This document shows positions 17,839 through 26,840 of a stretch of DNA of 64,000 bases, piece by piece. Within the stretch, counting starts at the first letter, position 1. Each line of letters opens with the position of its first letter. The stretch comes from Spirosoma agri (GTDB lineage Bacteria > Bacteroidota > Bacteroidia > Cytophagales > Spirosomataceae), in NCBI RefSeq assembly GCF_010747415.1, contig NZ_JAAGNZ010000002.1, positions 1 through 64,000 on the forward strand. Direction: 5' to 3'. The notes beneath the pieces were generated by a model. It saw nothing but the letters and a program-made list of their open reading frames with translations, did not search any database and had not been told where the DNA came from. Made by a program: the position numbers and the translations under genes.

Positions 17839-19155
17839 TTAAAAAACGGCTTTAAAGACATCATTGAAGATAGCGAAAGCCATCAGACCGAGCAAAATCA
17901 CCATACCAACTTTCTGAGCGGCTTCCAAAAAACTGTCCGATGGCTTACGGCCAGAGATAATTTCATAGCCCAGAATAGTGGCATGACCACCATCAAGGGC
18001 GGGTATGGGTAACGCGTTCATGAAGGCCAATGCCATCGACAGCAAGCCCGTAACGGTCCAGAATCGATCCCAGACCCAGATGCCACCAAACAGATTTTGA
18101 GCGATACCGATCGGTCCACTCAGTGCTTTCGACGCGGATACCTCACCCCGGAAAATTTTGCCGAATCCTTTGATATTGTCGAATACAACCTGGAATGCCT
18201 TGTTCGTACCGATCGATAGTGCCTGACCGAATGTGTAGTCTTCGTGGGAGACGGGCAGCAAAAGTTCGGGGTAGAATCCGATCGTTCCTTCCGCTGTGGT
18301 ATTCATATTGAGCGTGAGCGGCTGCCCGTTCCGGCTAATACCCAGCGCCAGCGATTTACCTTTCAGCGGTTTTACGACCTCCGTAAACTCGTGGTAGAAC
18401 TTGATTGGTTTACCATTCGCACTCGTAATGAAGTCGCCTTTTTTAAGCCCTGCTTTCGTGGCAGGCTGACCCGGAACCAGTTCACCTACTTTAAAAGGCT
18501 CAATGGCCTCAATGAACTGCCCGGCGGCTTTCTTATCGGCTAACTTGTCGACGAAGTTATTCGGAATGAAAATGTCTTCCAGTTTCCCGTTCCGATCGAC
18601 CGTATAGGAGCTGTTGTCACCCAGAAATACGTCCGAACTCCGGATCTCATTGAAGTCGGTAATGGGTTTGCCATTTACCTTAACGATCTTATCGCCCGTT
18701 TGTAGGCCAATGCTTTTGGCCAGATCATAGGCAACGATACCGTATTTCGCGTCTTTTGCCGCCAGATACGTATTTCCGTTCTTGTATGTCAGAATAACAA
18801 AGATCAGAATACCGACGATAACGTTCACGATAATGCCGCCGAGCATGACAATGAGTCGTTGCCAGGCCGGTTTCGCGCGAAACTCATAGGGCTTTGGTTC
18901 TGCATTGGTATGAGATGTATCGAGCGATTCGTCGATCATACCCGAAATTTTTACGAAGCCACCAAGTGGAATGGCACCGATACCATATTCGGTTTCGCCC
19001 CGTTTGATGCTCCATATTTTGGGTGGAAAGCCAATAAAATATTGCTCGACCCGCATGCCGAATGCTTTGGCGGCCAGCAGGTGACCTAACTCATGCAATC
19101 CTACCAAGATGGACAGACCCAGAATGAGCTGTCCGGCCATAACTAAAATTTCCAT
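17839..19155 (-). CDS. rseP: Site-2 protease RseP (intramembrane zinc metalloprotease)
   Basis: M50-family protease that cleaves membrane-embedded substrates such as anti-sigma factors and signal-peptide remnants. HELGH at residues 21-25 holds the zinc ligands inside the first membrane helix; the third ligand region NALPIPALDGGH is near the C-terminus. Between them are one or two PDZ domains (around 130-310) and further membrane segments. 438 residues is normal. It lies after dxr with a 165-base gap, an arrangement seen widely (dxr-rseP). Confidence 0.93.
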   Translation of the reverse strand: MEILVMAGQLILGLSILVGLHELGHLLAAKAFGMRVEQYFIGFPPKIWSIKRGETEYGIGAIPLGGFVKISGMIDESLDTSHTNAEPKPYEFRAKPAWQRLIVMLGGIIVNVIVGILIFVILTYKNGNTYLAAKDAKYGIVAYDLAKSIGLQTGDKIVKVNGKPITDFNEIRSSDVFLGDNSSYTVDRNGKLEDIFIPNNFVDKLADKKAAGQFIEAIEPFKVGELVPGQPATKAGLKKGDFITSANGKPIKFYHEFTEVVKPLKGKSLALGISRNGQPLTLNMNTTAEGTIGFYPELLLPVSHEDYTFGQALSIGTNKAFQVVFDNIKGFGKIFRGEVSASKALSGPIGIAQNLFGGIWVWDRFWTVTGLLSMALAFMNALPIPALDGGHATILGYEIISGRKPSDSFLEAAQKVGMVILLGLMAFAIFNDVFKAVF

Positions 19156-19320
19156 CTAATCTTGAACTGTAATTTCGCTGATTGATAAACTAGGGTACTA
19201 AAACGGGTCGCATCTCAAAAACACGGGTATCAAAAATACGACCAGAAACGACGTCACTAAGACCGGACTAGCCGATCCTGTGAATAAAAACGTTCGACTG
19301 TGTGGATACGGTACAAACAC

Positions 19321-20493
19321 TCAAACTAAACTTTTAATTCGCTCCGAAGCTAATCGCCGAGCTTCATCGTCGGTCTGGACATAATCTTCATACGTCGGAT
19401 TCTGAACAAAGGTTGCTTTCGCTAAACACGACTCGATAATTTCCGAAATTTCCAGAAAACTTACGTGATCATGCAGAAACGCATCGACGGCTACTTCATT
19501 GGCTGCGTTGATGATACAGGGGGCATTACCGCCCCGCTCCAGGGTAGTGAAAGCCAGTTGCAGGTTTCGAAACGTTTCCAGATCCGGTTTCTCAAACGTC
19601 AGCGTCGGATAATCCATAAAATTGAAACGCTGGAACGTAGATGGCAGCCGATTCGGGTAACCAAGGGCAAACTGAATTGGCAGCCGCATATCGGGCAGGC
19701 CCATCTGTGCTTTTAGGCTGCCGTCTTCAAACTGAACCAGCGAATGAATGATACTCTGCGGATGAACGATTACGTCGATCTGATCGGGCGTCAGTCCGAA
19801 CAGCCATTTGGCTTCGATCACTTCCAGGCCTTTATTCATAAGCGTGGCCGAATCAATTGTGATTTTAGCCCCCATCGTCCAGTTCGGGTGTTTAAGCGCC
19901 TGTGCTTTGGTGACGGTCGACAGATACTCCCGCGACTTGCCCCGGAATGGCCCCCCCGAAGCGGTCAGAATGATTTTCTCGATCGGATTGTGGAACTCGC
20001 CAACCAGACACTGAAAAATGGCCGAATGCTCAGAATCGACCGGGTAAATGTTGACACCTTTCTGTGCCGCCAGTTGAGTGATCAGCTCACCCGCCACCAC
20101 GAGCGTTTCCTTATTAGCCAGCGCGATCGACTTCCCGGCTTCAATGGCTTTGATGGTGGGCAACAAACCCGCGTACCCAACCATAGCCGTCAGGACCATA
20201 TCAACCGTATCCATCTGGACCACCGACGCAATGGAGCTAGCCCCGGCATAGACTTTGATATCGAGCGGGTCGAGGGCCGCGAATACCTGCTCGTAGCGAT
20301 CCTCGTTGCAGATCACAACGACGTTTGGTTTCAGATCGACGGCCTGCTGAATAAGCAGCTCGGCGTTGTTGTTCGTTGTCAATACCTCAACCTGAAATTT
20401 GTCGGGGTGTGCCTTGACCACCTCAATCGCCTGCGTGCCAATGGAGCCGGTCGAGCCAAGAATGGCGATATGGCGTTTTTTTGTGTCAGTCAT
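19321..20493 (-). CDS. dxr: 1-deoxy-D-xylulose 5-phosphate reductoisomerase
   Basis: NADPH-dependent conversion of DXP to MEP in non-mevalonate isoprenoid synthesis. The N-terminal NADPH motif is LGSTGSIGTQ; the metal and substrate residues are in VDSEHSAIFQCL, ASGGPFRG and MNKGLEVIEAKWLF. 390 residues is normal. The ATG (20491-20493) overlaps the last eight bases of the hepT gene, so its translation may be coupled to the toxin-antitoxin pair. Confidence 0.95.
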   Translation of the reverse strand: MTDTKKRHIAILGSTGSIGTQAIEVVKAHPDKFQVEVLTTNNNAELLIQQAVDLKPNVVVICNEDRYEQVFAALDPLDIKVYAGASSIASVVQMDTVDMVLTAMVGYAGLLPTIKAIEAGKSIALANKETLVVAGELITQLAAQKGVNIYPVDSEHSAIFQCLVGEFHNPIEKIILTASGGPFRGKSREYLSTVTKAQALKHPNWTMGAKITIDSATLMNKGLEVIEAKWLFGLTPDQIDVIVHPQSIIHSLVQFEDGSLKAQMGLPDMRLPIQFALGYPNRLPSTFQRFNFMDYPTLTFEKPDLETFRNLQLAFTTLERGGNAPCIINAANEVAVDAFLHDHVSFLEISEIIESCLAKATFVQNPTYEDYVQTDDEARRLASERIKSLV

Positions 20494-20920
20494 GTAGTTT
20501 CTCGCGTAGGTATAAGATGTGCTTGTAGTAAGGAGATTCTAATACCGTTGCCAATAGGGTTTTCTCATAATCAACTTTGTCTACCATAGCCATAAGGGCC
20601 TCTTTCAGTACTGGCAGATTTTTGTTGATAACTTCGTATAGTAAATCATAGTCAATACCACGGTAATCATGCGCTAGAAAATTTCTCATACCAGCGATAT
20701 TGCGCCAGGGAATTTGTTGGAACTCATTTTTCAGGCCAGCATCAAGCCGTTTTGATTCTTCGCCTATTGCCAGCAGCAGACCCCAGCTTGCATTGTAGTT
20801 CAGCTGATCATTAGCCCAGATAAATTCTTCTACCGTGTCAAACGGGCTACTGTACAAGAAAATCTTTTCTATACATTCCAGCATCGTGCATATGTATGAA
20901 AGATTCTTTGTGTTATACAT
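20486..20920 (-). CDS. hepT: HepT-like ribonuclease toxin
   Basis: HEPN-family protein with the diagnostic RX4HXY motif as RNFLAHDY (Arg79, His84, Tyr86). The expected role, from the family, is an RNase toxin neutralised by its partner MntA through AMPylation of the Tyr. At 144 residues it is slightly long; the C-terminal tail beyond about 118 overlaps dxr. The start ATG (20918-20920) overlaps the mntA stop by eight bases; an internal ATG at codon 13 is possible. The DNA here is more AT-rich than dxr and GH3, which suggests acquisition. Confidence 0.85.
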   Translation of the reverse strand: MYNTKNLSYICTMLECIEKIFLYSSPFDTVEEFIWANDQLNYNASWGLLLAIGEESKRLDAGLKNEFQQIPWRNIAGMRNFLAHDYRGIDYDLLYEVINKNLPVLKEALMAMVDKVDYEKTLLATVLESPYYKHILYLREKLHD

Positions 20921-21224
20921 AAATTACATCTTTCAGCATAGTATACTTGGTGAACGGATTCATGTATTGCTGATTGATCAGGTCTGGTTTACGGCGCATC
21001 TGCTTCTTGAGTAATCGCTGTAAACGATCCCTATCCACTAAAGACAAATGGTGACCATCTACTAGATTGTATACCAAGTCAATATCGCTCTTCTGGGTCT
21101 GTTCGTTCCGGGCAAAACTACCGAATAGCCCAATGCGGACAATACCAAACTCCTTGCGCAGTCGTTCACGATTAGCACTCAGCGTATTCAAAATAAATTC
21201 TTTGTCAACGGCTACAGCTTCCAT
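20913..21224 (-). CDS. mntA: MntA-like nucleotidyltransferase antitoxin
   Basis: Minimal nucleotidyltransferase. The catalytic signature GSFARN..SDIDL is at residues 35-50 (Gly-Ser, then Asp47 and Asp49), with Asn replacing the usual Gly after Arg. In studied HepT/MntA pairs this enzyme AMPylates the toxin. 103 residues is the family length. The start ATG (21222-21224) is three bases after the GH3 stop, and the end overlaps hepT, so translation is coupled. Confidence 0.87.
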   Translation of the reverse strand: MEAVAVDKEFILNTLSANRERLRKEFGIVRIGLFGSFARNEQTQKSDIDLVYNLVDGHHLSLVDRDRLQRLLKKQMRRKPDLINQQYMNPFTKYTMLKDVIYV

Positions 21225-21227
21225 CGC

Positions 21228-22730
21228 TTAAACGTTTTGGCCTATCTCCAGCAATCCTTCTGCAATTTTTCGGTCGTTGGCTAAGCGGGGGACTTTATTC
21301 TGACCACCTAATTTACCCTGCGATTTCATGTACCGCTGAAATGCCCCGCGCGGAAGGCTGTTCAATTTGAGCGGTTGCAAAATGGAGCCCGTGATCAGGT
21401 CGTCGTAATAGACGTTCAATCCGATCAATCGGTTATCAACATCACGGGCGAAAGCCGCCGGGTCGTTGGGGGGCGTCGCAAATTCGATAAACCATTCGTG
21501 ATACGGTAACCCCTCTTTCGGGCTGACCATTGGAGCGACCGTGAATTCAACGACTTCCGTTTCGGGATGCAGCTGCATGGCATATTGTAATGCCTTCTCA
21601 ACTTCTTCGCCGATGACGTGTTCGCCAAAAGCCGAAATAAAATGCTTGATCCGGCCCGTCACCACTAAGCGGTACGGCTCGCGCGAAACAAATTTAACCG
21701 TATCGCCGAGGGAGTAACCCCACAAGCCAGCGTTGTTGTTGATAATGACAGCGTAGTTTCGGCCCAATTCGACCTCGTCAATGGTCAGTCGGCGCGGGTT
21801 TTCGGTAAAGTAGTCGTCGGCAGCAATGAACTCAAAAAAGATGCCACTATCCAGAAGCATTAGCAAGCCTTCTTCGGTCTGCGAATCCTGAAACGCAATG
21901 AAGCCCTCCGAAGCCGGATAGGTTTCAATCGAGTCGATTCGCTTCCCGATGCTCTCGAACAGTTTGGCCCGATACGGCTCGAAGTTGACACCGCCGTAGA
22001 CGAACAGCGAAAAATCGGGAAATACGTCCTTGATCGATTTGCCGGTTCGTTCCTGAATCCGGTCGAAGTACATCTGCACCCACGGTGGAATGCCCGATAT
22101 CAGCGACATCGGCTGCGTCAACGTTTCGTCGATGATGCGTTCCAGCTTGGTTTCCCAATCGTCGATGACGTTGGTTTCGTAGCTGGGCAGTTGATTGCTG
22201 CGCAGATAAGCCGGAACGTGGTGGTTGACGATGCCCGACAGCCGCCCGATATTAATCCCTGCTTTCTGCGTGAGTTCAGGGCTGCCGGACAGGAAAATGA
22301 GCTTTTTGTCGAGAAAGGCGCTGTTGCCCGTTTCGTTGATGTAGTTCAGCAGGGCGTCGCGGGCCGAGTTGATATGGTTCGGGATGGATTCTTTGGTGAT
22401 AGGAATGTATTTCGTGCCCGAGGTAGTGCCCGACGTCTTTGCAAAGTAAAGCGGCTTGCCTTTCCAGAGCACGTCCGAAGAGCCCGCTAAAATCTGTTCA
22501 ATGTAGGGTTTGAGATCTTCGTAGTCGCGAATGGGAACGGCCTGTCGAAATTCGTCGACCGTCTGGATATCCCGGAAGTGATGGTTGAGGCCAAATACGG
22601 TGTTGCGGCCACCCTCCAACAGCTTCCGCAGCCAGCGCTGCTGCGCTTCGGCGGGTTGGTACATCCACGCTTGCTGTCGCTCTACGACCAATTTAGCCAG
22701 TGGCTTACTAACGACTGAACGAATTCCCAT
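21228..22730 (-). CDS. GH3-family acyl-adenylate-forming enzyme
   Basis: Member of the GH3 auxin-responsive promoter family, part of the ANL superfamily. In plants these proteins conjugate amino acids to hormones; the bacterial role is unknown. The three adenylation motifs are visible: YFAKTSGTTSGTKYIPIT (about 97-114), YPASEGFIAFQ and YSLGDTVKF. 500 residues, no signal peptide. It is first in a tightly packed minus-strand set GH3-mntA-hepT-dxr-rseP. Confidence 0.85.
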   Translation of the reverse strand: MGIRSVVSKPLAKLVVERQQAWMYQPAEAQQRWLRKLLEGGRNTVFGLNHHFRDIQTVDEFRQAVPIRDYEDLKPYIEQILAGSSDVLWKGKPLYFAKTSGTTSGTKYIPITKESIPNHINSARDALLNYINETGNSAFLDKKLIFLSGSPELTQKAGINIGRLSGIVNHHVPAYLRSNQLPSYETNVIDDWETKLERIIDETLTQPMSLISGIPPWVQMYFDRIQERTGKSIKDVFPDFSLFVYGGVNFEPYRAKLFESIGKRIDSIETYPASEGFIAFQDSQTEEGLLMLLDSGIFFEFIAADDYFTENPRRLTIDEVELGRNYAVIINNNAGLWGYSLGDTVKFVSREPYRLVVTGRIKHFISAFGEHVIGEEVEKALQYAMQLHPETEVVEFTVAPMVSPKEGLPYHEWFIEFATPPNDPAAFARDVDNRLIGLNVYYDDLITGSILQPLKLNSLPRGAFQRYMKSQGKLGGQNKVPRLANDRKIAEGLLEIGQNV

Positions 22731-22982
22731 AATGACGCAAAGTTACGAAAACAGTTGGCAGTCTTCAGCAGCGAGTTTATAACGGTCAGCACGCCAAAAA
22801 ATGGTATACGTAGTGCCGGTGACAAGCCCTGAACCACTGGCTGGATTTAGCTAACTATTCTGATACTCATATAAAAAATACAATACTGTATTTGGATTTT
22901 ATCGTTGTTTCTCTTGAATAATCCATATTTTTGCACACCTTTGAAAACAAGACTTGCAAAAAGGCACAACAGCTAACCTGGA
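22731..22982. other. Divergent intergenic region GH3/mreB
   Basis: 252 bases between the divergent starts of the GH3 gene and mreB. The right half is AT-rich and holds the mreB promoter. I saw no hairpin or operator in the left half. Confidence 0.5.
22905..22933 (+). promoter_or_regulatory. mreB promoter
   Basis: TTG (22905-22907), 18 bases, TATTTTTG (22926-22933), an exact TAnnTTTG box. It implies a 5' UTR of about 45 bases before the mreB ATG. Confidence 0.6.
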
Positions 22983-24008
22983 ATGGGACTTTTCAATTTT
23001 TTAACCAGCGACATTGCGATTGACCTGGGCACGGCGAATACCTTGATTATTCACAAGGATCGGATTGTGGTGGATGAGCCTTCGATTATTGCAATGGACA
23101 AAGTCAGCGGTAAAGTGCTGGCCATTGGTCATAAGGCCATGCAAATGCACGAAAAGACCAATGAAAATATTAAGACAATTCGCCCGTTGAAAGACGGCGT
23201 CATTGCCGACTTTACAGCCGCTGAGCTGATGATTCGGGGCCTGATCAAGATGATTGATACGGGTAGCAAACTGTTTTCACCTTCGCATCGAATGGTTATT
23301 TGTATACCATCCGGGATCACGGAAGTTGAGAAGCGGGCCGTTAAAGATTCCGCCGAGCATGCCGGAGCGAAAGAAGTTTATATGGTGCACGAACCGATTG
23401 CTGCTGCGATCGGTATCGGTATCGATATCACCCAGCCAAATGGTACGATGATCGTCGATATTGGTGGGGGTACTACAGAGATTGCCGTCATTGCCTTGTC
23501 TGGTATCGTTTGTGAACAATCGATCCGGATTGCCGGTGATGTGTTCACCCGCGATATTGTCGATTACATGCGTCGGGAGCACAACCTGCTTATCGGTGAA
23601 CGTTCGGCCGAGCAAATTAAAATGGAAGTCGGTTCGGCGCTTCCAGAACTCGACAATCCTCCCGCCGATTACGAAATCCGGGGTCGCGATTTGATGACGG
23701 GTATCCCGAAAGAGATCAAGGTTACCTACAGTGAAATTGCCTATGCGTTAGACAAATCGATTTCCAAAATCGAAGAAGCGACCATGAAGGCGCTGGAAAT
23801 TTCGCCACCGGAGTTGTCGGCCGACATTTACACGAATGGTATTCACCTGACGGGGGGCGGTGCGCTGCTGCACGGCCTCGACAAGCGGCTGGGTGCTAAA
23901 ACCAAGCTGCCGATTCACGTAGCCGATGATCCGCTCAAAGCGGTGGTGAAAGGTACGGGTGAGGTCATTAAAAATCTGGACATGTACCGGTCCGTATTGA
24001 TTAGTTAA
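22983..24008 (+). CDS. mreB: Rod shape-determining protein MreB
   Basis: Bacterial actin homologue that forms membrane-associated filaments guiding side-wall synthesis. Actin ATPase motifs: IDLGTANTL near the N-terminus (phosphate 1), VDIGGGTTEIAVI (phosphate 2) and the ITGGGALL-like LTGGGALLHGL (adenosine). 341 residues is normal. The N-terminal MGLFNFLTSDIAI resembles the amphipathic membrane-binding start. First gene of mreBCD. Confidence 0.96.
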   Translation: MGLFNFLTSDIAIDLGTANTLIIHKDRIVVDEPSIIAMDKVSGKVLAIGHKAMQMHEKTNENIKTIRPLKDGVIADFTAAELMIRGLIKMIDTGSKLFSPSHRMVICIPSGITEVEKRAVKDSAEHAGAKEVYMVHEPIAAAIGIGIDITQPNGTMIVDIGGGTTEIAVIALSGIVCEQSIRIAGDVFTRDIVDYMRREHNLLIGERSAEQIKMEVGSALPELDNPPADYEIRGRDLMTGIPKEIKVTYSEIAYALDKSISKIEEATMKALEISPPELSADIYTNGIHLTGGGALLHGLDKRLGAKTKLPIHVADDPLKAVVKGTGEVIKNLDMYRSVLIS

Positions 24009-24017
24009 GTATGTAAG

Positions 24018-24117
24018 TAGCCTGGACCGCTGGTTCGGGAAGCCGAAAACTACGTGATAGAACAATGATTTGCTCTGCCATCTAGCCTTCGGCTTCTCGA
24101 ATCGACAATCCAGGCTA
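24018..24117 (+). repeat. Long imperfect inverted repeat between mreB and mreC
   Basis: The arms 24018-24047 and 24088-24117 are complementary over TAGCCTGGA and over a 14-base block that differs by one base (TTCGGGAAGCCGAA), with a few mismatches between them. The loop is about 40 bases. It fills most of the mreB-mreC gap and has no clear T-run, so it is more like a processing or attenuation structure than a simple terminator. Confidence 0.55.
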
Positions 24118-24135
24118 TTTAGTTTACTCCATTTT

Positions 24136-24972
24136 ATGGGAGAGTTAGTCGACTTTTTTGTTCGAAGCCGAAACTTCATTTTGTTTGTACTGCTGGAAGT
24201 ACTTTGTTTTTACTTTATCATCAACACGAGCAATTACTGGAGTGTGACCTACTTCAACACATCGAACCGGTACGCGGCTCAGGTGCTGGCGTGGTCGAAC
24301 GCGGCCAATGAATATACGCGCCTGCGTCAGGTCAACGCCGATCTGGCTATGGAAAACCAGCGACTCAATACCCGGCTGACGCAACTTCTCCAGAGCAAAC
24401 CAGCTTCCCCCGCCGAATACCAGGCCGATTCAGCCTTTGCCGATCGTTTTAAGTATACGGTGGCCAAGGTGATCGATAATACAACGCAGTTTGCCAATAA
24501 CTACATTACCATTGACAAAGGCACCGATGATGGCATTCATCCGGGTATGGGGGTGATTTCGCCAACGGGCATTGTGGGTAAGATCAAGGTCTGCAACCGG
24601 CATTTTTCGGTCGTTACGTCGATTCTACATTCGGAGTTTCTGGTATCATCGAAGTTGACGAAAGCGAATGAGATCGGGTCCGCAAAATGGGACGGAATTG
24701 ATCCACACCTGATGAAACTGGACGCGATTGCGAGCTACAAGACCGTGAATAAGGGCGACTCCGCTGTAACGTCGGAGTTTAACTCAACCTTCCCGCCGGG
24801 TATTCTGGTAGGGCGGGTGCGTACGGTAGGGGTTCAGTCAAACCAGACCTTTCACGACATTACGCTCGATCTGGCAACGAATTTCAGTAATCTGTCTTTC
24901 GTTTACATCGTCGAAAATCGCCTGCAGGCCGAGCAGGAGCAGTTAGAAAAACAAGTCGAAAAAGAGAAATAG
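24136..24972 (+). CDS. mreC: Rod shape-determining protein MreC
   Basis: Bitopic membrane protein linking MreB to the elongation machinery. One membrane helix (about residues 12-33) is followed by a coiled-coil (NEYTRLRQVNADLAMENQRL, about 57-76) and the periplasmic MreC beta domain containing KGTDDGIHPGMGVISPTGIVG. I choose ATG 24136-24138 (278 aa, MGELVDFFVRSRNFILF); upstream in-frame sequence belongs to the intergenic hairpin. Confidence 0.92.
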   Translation: MGELVDFFVRSRNFILFVLLEVLCFYFIINTSNYWSVTYFNTSNRYAAQVLAWSNAANEYTRLRQVNADLAMENQRLNTRLTQLLQSKPASPAEYQADSAFADRFKYTVAKVIDNTTQFANNYITIDKGTDDGIHPGMGVISPTGIVGKIKVCNRHFSVVTSILHSEFLVSSKLTKANEIGSAKWDGIDPHLMKLDAIASYKTVNKGDSAVTSEFNSTFPPGILVGRVRTVGVQSNQTFHDITLDLATNFSNLSFVYIVENRLQAEQEQLEKQVEKEK

Positions 24973-25044
24973 TAAGCACTGGATGGGCATGACCGGTTTC
25001 TATAGCCGATTGCGACCCAGCTACTGCCCACCGCCCACTACGAG

Positions 25045-25551
25045 ATGACCTTACGCGAGATTCTGTCTACTGTGCTGTTGTTTTTGCTCTACCTGATATT
25101 GCAAATCCTGCTTGTACGGAATTTGGTGCTGTTTGATTACGCCTTCTGTTTTGTCTACATCGCCTGTGTCCTGCTCTTACCGAACGAAACCAGCCTGACC
25201 TGGCTCCTGTTAATCGGTTTCGTGACCGGCATCATAGTGGATTCGTTCTACAACACGCTTGGGATGCACGCAGCGGCAACGGTTCTTATGGCGTATTGTC
25301 GGCCACTGGTTGTGCGCTCACAGATTGATGTGCCGGGCATGGAGTCCCGACTCGAATTTTCGCTGAAAGAATTAGGGGTAGGCGCTTTCTTTCGGTACGT
25401 CTTCATACTGGCCCTTGTTCATCACAGTGCCTTGTTTTTCATTGAAGCCAGTAGCCTGGCACTGTTTATTCCGACACTCATCCGGGTTGGGGCCAGCACC
25501 TTGTTCACGACAGTCAGCATCGTACTGATCCAGTTCTTCACCCGAAATTAA
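25045..25551 (+). CDS. mreD: Rod shape-determining protein MreD
   Basis: A 168-residue polytopic membrane protein with about five hydrophobic helices. Its place 72 bases after mreC and its size identify it as MreD, a poorly conserved partner of MreC. The start is ATG at 25045. The usual pbp2 and rodA genes do not follow here. Confidence 0.85.
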   Translation: MTLREILSTVLLFLLYLILQILLVRNLVLFDYAFCFVYIACVLLLPNETSLTWLLLIGFVTGIIVDSFYNTLGMHAAATVLMAYCRPLVVRSQIDVPGMESRLEFSLKELGVGAFFRYVFILALVHHSALFFIEASSLALFIPTLIRVGASTLFTTVSIVLIQFFTRN

Positions 25552-25626
25552 AAATGCACGAGTGACTGATTTTCGACAGAATATGGTTGTCAATCATCAT
25601 ACGAACGGAACCTCAACGCTCCTCAC

Positions 25627-26109
25627 ATGGCCGAAACACTGCTTATTCCACAAACATCCGATCGGCGGGCTATGTACGATAGCCTCGTACCGCAAATTGC
25701 CGCGCTGATCGACGGCGAGCCGGATCTGGTCGCTAATCTGGCCAATATTGCCGCTGCGCTGAAAGAAGCGTTCGGCTTTTTCTGGGTCGGCTTTTATCTC
25801 AAAAAAGAGAACCAACTGGTGCTGGGACCCTTTCAGGGACCTATTGCCTGCACGCGTATTGCTTTTGAAAAGGGCGTCTGCGGAGCTGCCTATACCCGAC
25901 GCGAAACGATTCTGGTTCCGGATGTCGAGCAATTCCCCGGACACATCGCCTGTAGTTCTGCATCGAAATCCGAAGTCGTTGTACCCGTCTTCGATCGGTT
26001 CGGAGCGGTCAGTATGGTGCTGGATGTTGATAGTGACCAGCTGAACGATTTCAGCCAGATTGACGCTGACGGATTGGAACGAATTGCTGCCTTGATCACC
26101 GCCCTCTAA
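25627..26109 (+). CDS. msrC: Free methionine-(R)-sulfoxide reductase
   Basis: GAF-domain enzyme reducing free Met-R-sulfoxide with thioredoxin. The three conserved Cys occur at 75, 85 and 109 (ACTRI, GVCGAA, HIACSSASKSE), the same spacing as Cys84, Cys94 and Cys118 of the E. coli enzyme. 160 residues is the family length. Separate from mreD by 75 bases; perhaps the same transcript. Protection against oxidative damage is the expected role. Confidence 0.9.
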   Translation: MAETLLIPQTSDRRAMYDSLVPQIAALIDGEPDLVANLANIAAALKEAFGFFWVGFYLKKENQLVLGPFQGPIACTRIAFEKGVCGAAYTRRETILVPDVEQFPGHIACSSASKSEVVVPVFDRFGAVSMVLDVDSDQLNDFSQIDADGLERIAALITAL

Positions 26110-26227
26110 GCTGAACCGTAGTATTGATCGCTTGATTGATTTCGTTAAGAAACCGTTAAATTCGTTCGGTGGCTTAAACTATCGGCATCATAGCCCGTCT
26201 TAGGTTCGGATAAAACAATCACGAACC

Positions 26228-26671
26228 ATGTTTAAGAAACTAGCATTTGGCGGATTGATGCTTTCGCTACTGTCGTTGCCACTGCTGGCTCAGCAAACCA
26301 CTGCGCCAAACGCGTCCACTACAACCCAACGGGGTAGAGGGCGGGGCATGCAGGCGTATCAGGCTGGTGATCCAGCGACACGCGCCCGTAAAATGACGGA
26401 TCGCATGACGAAGCAACTTGGATTGGATGAAGCTTCAGCCAAAAAAGTGTACGATGTAACACTGGCCCGCGCCGAAAAAGTCGATGCCATTCAGAAAGGT
26501 ACCGACGATAACAAAGCGAAAGGAAAAGCCCTGAAAGCGAACGCTGACGAATACAAGAGTAAACTGCAAAGCATTTTAACGCCCGACCAGTTTGCTAAAT
26601 TCGAATCGATGCGTGGCCGTATGGGCAGAGGTCGTGGTAATAATGACGGTGACAAAGACGGGCAGAAATAA
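26228..26671 (+). CDS. Small secreted Spy/DUF4890-like protein
   Basis: A 147-residue protein with a Sec signal peptide cleaved near ALA|QQ-like LLAQQ (residue 21-22). The mature part is rich in Arg/Gly at both ends (RGRGRG, GRMGRGRGNN) with a Lys/Ala-rich helical centre, a LTPDQFAKFE motif near 118-127 and a conserved KMTDRMTKQLGLDE segment. This resembles Spy/CpxP-like periplasmic helical proteins of Bacteroidota. Function unknown; periplasmic chaperone is a possibility. Confidence 0.7.
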   Translation: MFKKLAFGGLMLSLLSLPLLAQQTTAPNASTTTQRGRGRGMQAYQAGDPATRARKMTDRMTKQLGLDEASAKKVYDVTLARAEKVDAIQKGTDDNKAKGKALKANADEYKSKLQSILTPDQFAKFESMRGRMGRGRGNNDGDKDGQK

Positions 26672-26696
26672 CAACTGAACAGTCAACGTACAAGTG

Positions 26697-26735
26697 AGAG
26701 GCCCAATTTTCCAGTTACTGGAAAATTGGGCCTCT
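26697..26735 (+). terminator. Long perfect hairpin after the Spy-like gene
   Basis: A perfect 18-bp stem with a 3-base loop (TTA), 25 bases after the stop. No T-run follows on either strand, so termination is probable from the stem strength but not certain. Confidence 0.55.
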
Positions 26736-26840
26736 TGCGTTGGAAAGCAAGCGGCAATGGGACGCGGTTCGAGTCTGGCTACTGCGTTAGCAGTAAAGTT
26801 TATCCCTCGATTCCTTTTTCGATAAATAGTCAGAAAAACT

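Noticed and set aside
19744-20589. Long plus-strand open frame antisense to dxr
   Set aside because: It lies wholly opposite dxr and hepT, and its sequence has no family similarity; it is a product of codon bias on the other strand.
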